DNA of 6,599 bases from Lachnospiraceae bacterium UBA4317 (GTDB lineage Bacteria; Bacillota_A; Clostridia; Lachnospirales; Lachnospiraceae), in the NCBI GenBank assembly GCA_002394525.1, contig DGUF01000084.1:1-6599 (forward strand). Direction: 5' to 3'. Below the pieces are notes generated by a model that saw only the letters and a list, made by a program, of their open reading frames with translations, was not told the DNA's origin and searched no databases. The position numbers and the translations under genes are program-made. Positions 1 to 5,405 of the stretch are shown here, one piece after another. The first letter of the stretch is position 1, and each line of letters starts with the position of its first letter.

Positions 1-15
1 TTGCCTCAAAATCAC

Positions 16-21
16 TGTCAA
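16..21 (-). promoter_or_regulatory. possible -35 element of a divergent promoter leaving the window
   Basis: Read on the minus strand this is TTGACA, the full -35 consensus. Only 15 bases remain before the window edge, so the matching -10 cannot be seen. If real, it would drive a gene to the left, divergent from the methyltransferase gene. A single hexamer is weak evidence. Against it, a short plus-strand frame from base 2 to a TAA at 35-37 could equally be the tail of an upstream gene. Confidence 0.2.
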
Positions 22-50
22 AGATGGGATTCTATAAGAGAAACGGTGGA

Positions 51-79
51 TTGTCAAGAAGATTTTTTGGGAGTATACT
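51..79 (+). promoter_or_regulatory. SigA-type promoter of the RNA methyltransferase gene
   Basis: The -35 TTGTCA (51-56) and -10 TATACT (74-79) are separated by exactly 17 bases and each differs from consensus at one position. Transcription would begin near 85-88. This places the in-frame TTG at 92 practically at the transcript start with no ribosome binding site, so translation most likely begins at ATG 191. The resulting leader is about 100 nt. Confidence 0.75.
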
Positions 80-98
80 CTTGATACGGTTTTGCGGT

Positions 99-132
99 TC
101 CTGTCCAGGTCTCCTGAAGGGCCCGGACAGGA
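99..132 (+). other. hairpin in the methyltransferase leader
   Basis: TCCTGTCC (99-106) pairs with GGACAGGA (125-132), giving an 8-bp stem around an 18-base loop. A short T-run (136-139) follows four bases later. It lies between the predicted transcript start and the ATG at 191. It could be a weak attenuator or a stabilising leader stem. The T-run is too short and too distant for a confident terminator. Confidence 0.35.
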
Positions 133-190
133 CTGTTTTACGGACACTGCAGTACAGGTGCCCCTGCGGGGGAGGGAGGCTGAAGGAAAG

Positions 191-1030
191 ATGCTGCGCC
201 TGATTCCGACAGCGGGGCCGGAGGATCCGGCGCTCGAGGTATATACAAAGCTGTCCGAGGTACAGCTCAAAAGGCTCTACGAGCCGGACGGGGGTCTCTT
301 TATCGCGGAGAGTCCCAAGGTCGTTCTGCGCGCCCTGGACGCCGGCTGTCAGCCGGTGTCGCTCCTGGTGGAGGACAGGCATGTCCGCGGAGAGGCGGCC
401 GGGGTGCTGGCGAGGTGTGAGGAGACCGCCGGGGAGATCCCGGTCTACACCGGCAGCTACCGGGACCTGGTCCGCCTGACCGGCTACGCGCTCACCAGGG
501 GCGTCCTGTGCGCCATGAGAAGGCCTCCCCTGCGGTCTGCCGATGAGGTCCTGGCGGGCGCGCGCCGGATCGCGGTCCTTGAGAATGTGATGAATCCCGC
601 CAATGTCGGGGCTATTTTCCGCAACGCCGCCGCCCTGGGCATGGACGCCGTCCTGCTGACGGACGGCTGCAGCGACCCCCTCTATCGCAGGACCCTGCGG
701 GTCAGCATGGGGACCTCCCTGCAGATCCCCTGGGCCTGGGCCGGAAGGAGCCTGGAGGACTGGAAACAGAGCGGGCTCGCCATGCTCCGGGACAGGGGCT
801 TTCGGACCATCGCCATGGCCCTGCGGGAGGACGCCGTACAGCTGGACCGGCTTTGCCTGGGAGAGCGGGAAAAGGCCGCGGTGATCCTGGGCGCCGAGGG
901 GGACGGACTCATGCCGGAGACCATCGGGGGAGCGGACAGCGTCGTGGTGATCCCCATGATGCGGGGCGTGGATTCTCTCAATGTGGCCGCGGCCAGCGCG
1001 GTCGTCTTCTATGAGCTGGGGAAAAAATAA
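191..1030 (+). CDS. TrmH/SpoU-family RNA 2'-O-ribose methyltransferase
   Basis: This 279-residue protein is a SPOUT-class RNA methyltransferase, expected to transfer a methyl group from S-adenosylmethionine to a ribose 2'-OH in rRNA or tRNA. The N-terminal ~100 residues form the substrate-binding part of the family (VYTKLSEVQLKRLY, then FIAESPKVVLRAL). The catalytic SpoU domain shows all three motifs: E131-N-x-x-N135-x-x-N138-x-G140 with R144; LGAEGDGL at 233-240; and IPMMRGVDSLNV at 254-265, which forms the trefoil-knot cofactor site. I chose ATG 191 over the upstream TTG at 92 because the promoter and a leader hairpin occupy that stretch and because GGAGG lies at 175-179, 11 bases ahead. 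Length is normal for the family. The exact target nucleotide cannot be read from sequence, so no gene symbol is given. It probably shares a transcript with the DUF4956 gene 79 bases downstream. Confidence 0.92.
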   Translation: MLRLIPTAGPEDPALEVYTKLSEVQLKRLYEPDGGLFIAESPKVVLRALDAGCQPVSLLVEDRHVRGEAAGVLARCEETAGEIPVYTGSYRDLVRLTGYALTRGVLCAMRRPPLRSADEVLAGARRIAVLENVMNPANVGAIFRNAAALGMDAVLLTDGCSDPLYRRTLRVSMGTSLQIPWAWAGRSLEDWKQSGLAMLRDRGFRTIAMALREDAVQLDRLCLGEREKAAVILGAEGDGLMPETIGGADSVVVIPMMRGVDSLNVAAASAVVFYELGKK

Positions 1031-1097
1031 GGCATGCCGTCTGAAACGTGTATGACAGGCCCGGCCGGAGGCCGGATACGAAAATGGAAATGGAAAT

Positions 1098-1102
1098 GGA
1101 GG
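1098..1102 (+). promoter_or_regulatory. ribosome binding site that selects a TTG start
   Basis: GGAGG lies 7 bases before TTG 1110, an ideal spacing. The next in-frame ATG (1125) is 22 bases away, too far for this site. The element sits at the end of three near-identical hexamers (ATGGAA, ATGGAA, ATGGAG; 1084-1101). Confidence 0.7.
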
Positions 1103-1109
1103 AAATCCT

Positions 1110-1808
1110 TTGCAGACACAGCCGATGAATTTTTTTGATGTGGTATATAAGATCCTGGCGGAGGGCTATCCGCCCTCGGAATATCAAGGAATGGGGATCC
1201 TGGCAGCCATTCTGGCATCCATGATCCTCAGCATCTATATCTATTTCTGCTACCGCCTGATCGGCCGCAGGACCTTTTATTCCCTGAGTTTTAACCTCTC
1301 CCTGCTGGGGGCGGGCCCGGTGACGGCGGCCCTGATCCTGCTCATGTCCCAGAATGCGATCGCGGCAATCGGTGTTGTCGGCGCCCTCTCGATCATACGT
1401 CTGCGAGGGGCCGTCAAGGAGCCCATGGACCAGGCCTTTATCCTCTGGTCGGTGGCCTGCGGGATCTTTATAGCGGCCGGTATGTGGCGCGTGGGGATCA
1501 TCGTCTCGATCATCCTCACGGCGGGCGTGATCGTGATCGACCTGCTGCCCCTGGGGCGGGCGCCGCTCATCCTCTCGATCTACGGCAGAGAGGGCGGGAA
1601 GGCTGACCTCTACAGGGCCTGCGCGGATGTGATCTCCAGAAACTGCACCAACGTGAAGGTCATCTCGGCGGGCAGGATCGGGAAAAAGAAGAACCTGGTC
1701 CTCAGAGTCCGGACCAGCCAGCGCATTCGGCTGACAAATGAACTGGCCGGGCTCCCGGAGGTGGACGGCGTCACGATCGCAGAGCAGAGCGGAGAGGTCT
1801 CCTTCTGA
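1110..1808 (+). CDS. DUF4956-family membrane protein
   Basis: This 232-residue integral membrane protein belongs to the DUF4956 family, whose biochemical function is unknown. Hydrophobic segments are visible at roughly 28-50, 60-80, 108-124 and 126-148, followed by a soluble C-terminal domain (about 150-232) rich in Arg and Lys. The family signature is the conserved loop GALSIIRLRGAVKEPMD at 91-107, between the second and third membrane segments. In other Bacillota, members often sit beside VTC-type polyphosphate polymerase or CotH-like genes; none is visible here, so that link is only background. TTG 1110 was chosen because GGAGG is 7 bases upstream; ATG 1125 is the alternative and would remove five residues. 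The gene follows the methyltransferase by 79 bases with no terminator between, suggesting read-through. It ends at a bidirectional terminator. The length looks complete. Confidence 0.88.
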   Translation: MQTQPMNFFDVVYKILAEGYPPSEYQGMGILAAILASMILSIYIYFCYRLIGRRTFYSLSFNLSLLGAGPVTAALILLMSQNAIAAIGVVGALSIIRLRGAVKEPMDQAFILWSVACGIFIAAGMWRVGIIVSIILTAGVIVIDLLPLGRAPLILSIYGREGGKADLYRACADVISRNCTNVKVISAGRIGKKKNLVLRVRTSQRIRLTNELAGLPEVDGVTIAEQSGEVSF

Positions 1809-1822
1809 GAAACCTGAGTTGA

Positions 1823-1906
1823 ACGGCGTTCAGGTGCAAACAAAGCTCCGCATAGTTTCATGCGGAGCTTTGTTCAATGCAAAGATTTGTAATCTCTGAA
1901 CGCTGT
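1823..1906. repeat. outer inverted repeat enclosing the terminator
   Basis: Bases 1823-1833 (ACGGCGTTCAG) pair with 1896-1906 (CTGAACGCTGT) as an 11-bp helix containing one G-T wobble. It encloses the 15-bp terminator stem with spacers of 5 and 21 bases. The whole 84-base block is therefore a nested palindrome filling almost all of the gap between the two genes. Confidence 0.6.
1839..1874. terminator. bidirectional intrinsic terminator between convergent genes
   Basis: AACAAAGCTCCGCAT (1839-1853) and ATGCGGAGCTTTGTT (1860-1874) form a perfect 15-bp stem with a 6-base loop. The outer part of each arm is A-rich on the 5' side and T-rich on the 3' side, so a GC core followed by a U-tract is available on both strands. 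It lies 30 bases past the DUF4956 stop and 37 bases past the lipoprotein stop, serving both convergent genes. Confidence 0.88.
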
Positions 1907-1911
1907 AATGA

Positions 1912-2799
1912 TCATCTGGGCAGGCGGAAATAGTAGAGCGACAGGGTGCGGATCGTTTTGCCGTCTTCGCTGCTTTCCGCCTCCATCAGCTCTCCGAGGG
2001 ATTTGTCGGCCGCTTCGGCCAGGACCGGGATCCGCTGGCCCTCGGACAGCCCGTTTGAGAAGCGGTAGCGGAGGATCCGGGTCCCGTCAGCGTAGCGGGT
2101 CACGGAGCAGACGGACTTGTCGGTCCCGAATACGGCGGCCAGGTCGTTGAGGGTGCTGCCGGTCCCTTCCTTGAAGGCGGTCAGCAGGGAGACGCCGCTG
2201 TCCGCATGGACGGAAATGCCGCAGACTGTGCCGGCAGAGGGCAGGCAGTCTTCTTTGGTGAAGTTGGCCAGGCAGAGACGGACCTTTTTCTGCGCCTGAC
2301 CGGAGCCGGCGGATGCCTCCTTTTCCCCTGCGGGGACAGCGTCAAAGAATTCATAGGAATAGGCCGGGATGACCACGTCTGTCTCCTCCCCGCTGCCGGA
2401 ATCCGGCAGGACAAGCTCCCAGCCGGCGTGGGTAAACTGGGCCATGCTGCAGGGGAGCTGGAAGGATGTGCTGTCCAGGGTGAAGCTGTAATAGTAATCG
2501 ACGGTCTCGGCAGTGAAAAGGTCGCTGCCGGTCCCTTCCAGGACCTGGGACCGGACGCGGGGCTCCTCATCCGGATCCGCCGGAGGGAGGGCGGGGGCTT
2601 CCGCCGCCGCTGTCAGGCCCGTGGAGGCCGGATCGGCAGTCTCATCGCTGTCGGGCGTGTACATGGTGCCCGTGCCGGAACAGCCGGACAGGGAGAGAGA
2701 GGCGGCCAGAAGGACGGCCAGGCAGATGCCGGCTCCTGGTGAGCGGCGGGATCTTCCGGAAAAGAAGGCAGTGGATTTTTTATAATTCTTATTGGTCAT
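1912..2799 (-). CDS. putative lipoprotein of unknown function
   Basis: This 295-residue secreted lipoprotein is not one I recognise. A Lys/Arg-rich N-terminus (MTNKNYKK, then RSRRS) precedes a hydrophobic stretch (25-36) and a lipobox, L-S-G-C, with the lipidated cysteine at 40. Anchoring on the outer face of the cytoplasmic membrane is expected. A low-complexity Asp/Pro/Ala/Glu-rich linker (about 41-85) leads to the folded part. That contains FTLDSTSFQLPCSMAQF (106-122) followed by a GW, and later a Gly/Thr segment with a helix (STLNDLAAVFG, 215-225). The mature part has cysteines at 117, 176, 185, 193 and 231. I chose the ATG at 2799 because it gives a standard signal peptide, has GGGGA 8 bases upstream, and because the longer frame to 2898 starts on top of the promoter. 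It is divergent from tex and convergent with the DUF4956 gene, so it is a single-gene unit. Confidence 0.85.
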   Translation of the reverse strand: MTNKNYKKSTAFFSGRSRRSPGAGICLAVLLAASLSLSGCSGTGTMYTPDSDETADPASTGLTAAAEAPALPPADPDEEPRVRSQVLEGTGSDLFTAETVDYYYSFTLDSTSFQLPCSMAQFTHAGWELVLPDSGSGEETDVVIPAYSYEFFDAVPAGEKEASAGSGQAQKKVRLCLANFTKEDCLPSAGTVCGISVHADSGVSLLTAFKEGTGSTLNDLAAVFGTDKSVCSVTRYADGTRILRYRFSNGLSEGQRIPVLAEAADKSLGELMEAESSEDGKTIRTLSLYYFRLPR

Positions 2800-2856
2800 A
2801 GAGTATATCCCCGTGGATGTGTGCGCGTTTTTTGATGACGGACCCGCGCGGACCCG

Positions 2857-2870
2857 CTCCGGATCCGGAG
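2857..2870. repeat. perfect 14-bp palindrome in the lipoprotein leader
   Basis: CTCCGGATCCGGAG equals its own reverse complement. Flanking CCGC (2854-2857) and GCGG (2871-2874) can extend the stem with one bulge. Next to it, GGACCCGC is repeated directly at 2840-2847 and 2850-2857 with a 10-base period. In RNA it would form a strong hairpin in the 5' leader; as DNA it could be an operator. Nothing identifies a ligand or protein. Confidence 0.4.
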
Positions 2871-2896
2871 GCGGTCTGCGCCGTAACCAATTAGCC

Positions 2897-2905
2897 ATTA
2901 TAACA
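2897..2905 (-). promoter_or_regulatory. extended -10 promoter of the lipoprotein gene
   Basis: On the minus strand this reads TGTTATAAT, a consensus -10 hexamer (TATAAT, 2902-2897) with the extended TGn motif. No good -35 is seen 16-18 bases upstream, which is common for extended -10 promoters. The transcript would start near 2890, leaving a leader of about 90 nt with a GC-rich hairpin around the 14-base palindrome CTCCGGATCCGGAG (2857-2870). This position excludes the in-frame ATG at 2898 as the start. Confidence 0.6.
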
Positions 2906-2942
2906 TATCATGGGAAAAGGGGACACTGGAAACTTGAAACAG

Positions 2943-2987
2943 ACCGGGGCTGCAGCAGGACGAAAACGCAGAAAAGACCGCCCCGGT
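2943..2987 (+). other. hairpin upstream of tex
   Basis: ACCGGGGC (2943-2950) pairs with GCCCCGGT (2980-2987), an 8-bp GC-rich stem around a 29-base A-rich loop, followed by TCTTATAG. It precedes a second small hairpin, GCGGGA/TCCCGC (2998-3003 with 3008-3013), which covers a GGAGG (3001-3005). The pair lies in the stretch between the divergent promoter region and the tex start. It may influence tex expression, but no regulator or riboswitch class is recognised. Confidence 0.4.
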
Positions 2988-3020
2988 TCTTATAGAAGCG
3001 GGAGGCTTCCCGCCATGGTA

Positions 3021-3025
3021 AAGGA
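3021..3025 (+). promoter_or_regulatory. ribosome binding site favouring the tex start at 3033
   Basis: AAGGA lies 7 bases before ATG 3033. A competing GGAGG (3001-3005) is 9 bases before ATG 3015 but is contained in a 6-bp hairpin. The choice between these starts alters only six residues. Confidence 0.5.
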
Positions 3026-3032
3026 CAGGAAT

Positions 3033-5240
3033 ATGAGTGGAACAGAACAGGACATGACGACAGACCGGGTGCAGAAAAAGATCGCGGAGATGATCGCCGC
3101 GGAGCTGGGGGTCAGGCTCTGGCAGGTCGAGGCCGCCGTCGGCCTGATCGATGAAGGAAATACCATCCCTTTTATAGCCAGATACCGCAAGGAGGCGACG
3201 GGGACGCTGGACGATGAGCAGCTGCGCTCGCTGGACGAGAGGCTGACCTACCTGCGGAACCTGGAGGAAAAGAAGGAGAAGGTGCTGGAGAGCATCGAGG
3301 CCCAGGGGAAGCTGACCGACGAGCTCAGAAGCCGGATCGAAGAGGCGCAGACCCAGGTGGCCGTCGATGATCTCTACCGCCCCTTCCGGCCCAAACGCAG
3401 GACCAGGGCGGGCATCGCCCGGGAGAAGGGCCTGGAGGGACTCGCCGACTGGCTGGTCTCTGCGGACGCGGACCGGCCGGCCTTGGAGGAGGCGGAAAAA
3501 TATGTCTCTGAGCAAAAGGAGGTCGCCAGCGCCGGGGAGGCCCTGCAGGGGGCGCAGGATATCCTCGCGGAGAGGATCTCCGACCAGGCCGATTACAGGA
3601 CCTGGATCAGGGAGCGCACAGCCGGGGACGCCTTTATCGTGACGGCCCGGAAGGAGACCTCCGCAAAAACCGTGGAGGACCGCAGCGATGTCTATGAGAT
3701 GTATTTTGAATACGAGGAGCAGGCGGCAAAGATCCCGGGCCACCGTGTGCTGGCCATCAACCGCGGGGAGAAGGAGGGCTATCTGACCGTCAAGGTGGAC
3801 GCCCCCAGGGAAAAGATCCTCCAGTACCTGCAGCGGAAGGTGATCCGCCGCAGGAAGGGCCAGACCAATCCCTACACGGCCCCTGTCCTGGAGGAGGTCT
3901 GCGCGGACAGCTACGACCGCCTGATCGGCCCCGCGATCGAGAGGGAGATCAGAAACGCACTCACAGAGAAGGCGGAGGACGGCGCGATCCTTGTCTTCAA
4001 GCAGAATCTCGAGCAGCTCCTCATGCAGCAGCCCATCGCCGGCCGTGTGGTCCTGGGCTGGGATCCGGCCTTCCGCACAGGCTGCAAGCTGGCCGTGGTC
4101 GATGCGACCGGAAAGGTGCTGGACACTGCGGTGATCTATCCCACGGCCCCCCAGCACAAGGTCCGGGAGGCGGAGGCCGTCCTGCAGGGACTGATCAGGA
4201 AATATGGGATCTCCCTGATCTCTGTGGGCAACGGGACCGCGTCCCGGGAGTCGGAGCAGGTCATCACGGATTTCTTTAAAAAGACCGGCAAGCCCCTTCA
4301 GTATGTGATCGTCAATGAGGCCGGAGCCTCGGTCTACTCCGCCAGTAAGCTCGCCACCGAGGAGTTCCCGCAGTTTGATGTGGGGCAGCGGAGCGCGGCC
4401 TCGATCGCCCGCCGGCTCCAGGACCCCCTCGCCGAGCTGGTCAAGATCGACCCCAAGGCGATCGGCGTCGGCCAGTACCAGCATGATATGAACCAGAAAA
4501 AGCTGGACGGCGCCCTCTCCGGAGTGGTGGAAAAATGCGTGAACGCGGTCGGCGTGGACCTGAACACGGCCTCCGCCCCGCTCCTGTCCCATATCGCCGG
4601 GATCAGTGCCTCCATAGCCAGAAACATCGTCAGCTGGAGGGAGGAGAACGGACGCTTTGAGGAGCGCAGCCAGCTCCTCAAGGTCAAGGGCCTGGGGCCC
4701 AGGGCCTACGAACAGTGCGCGGGCTTTCTGAGGATCCGGGACGGCAGAAATCCCCTGGACAACACGGCGGTCCACCCGGAGAGCTACGAGGCCGTGAAGA
4801 CCCTGGCCGGCCTTCTCCAGGTCCCCATGGAGCAGGCGGAGCTGCAGAAGATCCGGTCCATGGTGCCGGATACAGCCGCGGCGGCAAAGAGACTGGGGAT
4901 CGGTGAGATCACCCTCAGGGATGTCCTGGCGGAGCTGGAAAAGCCCGGCCGCGACCCCAGACAGGATATGCCCGCCCCGGTCCTGCGCAGCGATGTGCTG
5001 TCCATGGAGGACCTGACTCCCGGCATGAAGCTCAAGGGAACGGTCCGCAATATCGTGGACTTCGGGGCCTTCGTCGACATCGGCGTCCACCAGGACGGAC
5101 TTGTCCATGTCTCAAAGCTGAGCCGGAGATTTGTCCGCCACCCCCTGGAGGTGGTGAGCGTCGGCGATATCGTCGAGGTGACCGTGCTCTCCGTGGACCT
5201 GAAAAAGAAGCGGATCTCTCTCTCCATGACAGGGGAATAA
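3033..5240 (+). CDS. tex: Tex RNA-binding transcription accessory protein
   Basis: This is a full-length Tex protein (735 residues from the chosen start; the family is usually 700-780), a cytoplasmic nucleic-acid-binding protein related to eukaryotic Spt6 and linked to transcription. The N-terminal Tex domain carries LWQVEAAVGLIDEGNTIPFIARYRKE and, later, DDLYRPFRPKRRTRAGIA. A YqgF/RNase H-like domain begins near 338 (GWDPAFRTGCK at 342-352) and includes GNGTASRESE and NEAGASVYSASKLA. Next comes DPLAELVKIDPKAIGVGQYQ. Helix-hairpin-helix segments follow at about 509-568 (LNTASAPLLSHIAGI, LLKVKGLGPRAYEQCAGF), and an S1 RNA-binding domain ends the protein (about 660-735; GTVRNIVDFGAFVDIG, DGLVHVS). 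The frame is open back to ATG 2910, but those 41 extra residues look unlike Tex. AAGGA at 3021-3025 supports ATG 3033, with ATG 3015 and ATG 3054 as alternatives. No convincing plus-strand promoter is visible upstream. A terminator follows at 5359-5405. Confidence 0.95.
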   Translation: MSGTEQDMTTDRVQKKIAEMIAAELGVRLWQVEAAVGLIDEGNTIPFIARYRKEATGTLDDEQLRSLDERLTYLRNLEEKKEKVLESIEAQGKLTDELRSRIEEAQTQVAVDDLYRPFRPKRRTRAGIAREKGLEGLADWLVSADADRPALEEAEKYVSEQKEVASAGEALQGAQDILAERISDQADYRTWIRERTAGDAFIVTARKETSAKTVEDRSDVYEMYFEYEEQAAKIPGHRVLAINRGEKEGYLTVKVDAPREKILQYLQRKVIRRRKGQTNPYTAPVLEEVCADSYDRLIGPAIEREIRNALTEKAEDGAILVFKQNLEQLLMQQPIAGRVVLGWDPAFRTGCKLAVVDATGKVLDTAVIYPTAPQHKVREAEAVLQGLIRKYGISLISVGNGTASRESEQVITDFFKKTGKPLQYVIVNEAGASVYSASKLATEEFPQFDVGQRSAASIARRLQDPLAELVKIDPKAIGVGQYQHDMNQKKLDGALSGVVEKCVNAVGVDLNTASAPLLSHIAGISASIARNIVSWREENGRFEERSQLLKVKGLGPRAYEQCAGFLRIRDGRNPLDNTAVHPESYEAVKTLAGLLQVPMEQAELQKIRSMVPDTAAAAKRLGIGEITLRDVLAELEKPGRDPRQDMPAPVLRSDVLSMEDLTPGMKLKGTVRNIVDFGAFVDIGVHQDGLVHVSKLSRRFVRHPLEVVSVGDIVEVTVLSVDLKKKRISLSMTGE

Positions 5241-5358
5241 AAGCCGCGGGGAGATTGGACCCCGCAGCCCCCCGACCGGCCGGAACGCGCAAAGAAAAGC
5301 CGCGGAGGGAGCGGCCCCCGCAGACCCCGGGCCCCGGAATGATCAGAACGCAAAAAAA
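5239..5358 (+). repeat. degenerate tandem repeat, two units of about 56-64 bases
   Basis: Unit one (5239-5294) and unit two (5295-5358) both begin AAAAGCCGCGG (5239 and 5295), carry CCCCGCAG exactly 56 bases apart (5260-5267 and 5316-5323), then CCGGAA (5280-5285 and 5334-5339). Each ends with an AACGC(A) stretch followed by A's and a G. Each unit can fold: GCGGGG/CCCCGC in unit one (5246-5251 with 5260-5265), GCCGC/GCGGC in unit two (5299-5303 with 5311-5315). The repeat overlaps the last two bases of the tex stop and fills the gap to the terminator. Confidence 0.6.
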
Positions 5359-5405
5359 GGAACCCTTCGCGGCGGCGCCTGCCTGAGGCCGCTGCGAAGG
5401 GTTTT
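5359..5405 (+). terminator. Rho-independent terminator of tex
   Basis: AACCCTTCGC (5361-5370) pairs perfectly with GCGAAGGGTT (5394-5403). The stem continues inward through GGCGGC/GCCGCT with one wobble, giving about 16 bp and an 11-base loop. The 3' side runs into TTTT (5402-5405). The 5' side is preceded by seven A's (5352-5358), so the structure would also terminate minus-strand transcription, with a longer U-tract on that side. It lies about 120 bases after the tex stop. Confidence 0.88.

Noticed and set aside
92..190. N-terminal extension of the methyltransferase from TTG 92
   Set aside because: The promoter at 51-79 would start transcription at about 85-88, leaving no ribosome binding site for TTG 92. 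The region forms a leader hairpin and the extra 33 residues are not family-like.
2206..2742. Plus-strand open frame opposite the lipoprotein gene
   Set aside because: No ribosome binding site and Gly/Arg-rich composition. The minus-strand frame has a complete lipoprotein signal and a promoter.
2800..2898. N-terminal extension of the lipoprotein from the ATG at 2898
   Set aside because: That codon overlaps the -10 hexamer, and the extension would put 33 Arg/Pro-rich residues ahead of a normal lipoprotein signal peptide.
2898..5108. Very long open frame (736 codons) on the minus strand opposite tex
   Set aside because: It mirrors tex codon for codon. GC-rich codon use suppresses stops on the opposite strand, and its translation is a Leu/Gly/Asp/His/Arg-rich string with no domain, signal or ribosome binding site. 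tex itself matches a known family over its whole length.
5239..5358. CRISPR array
   Set aside because: Only two diverged units, no constant-length unique spacers, and no cas genes nearby.
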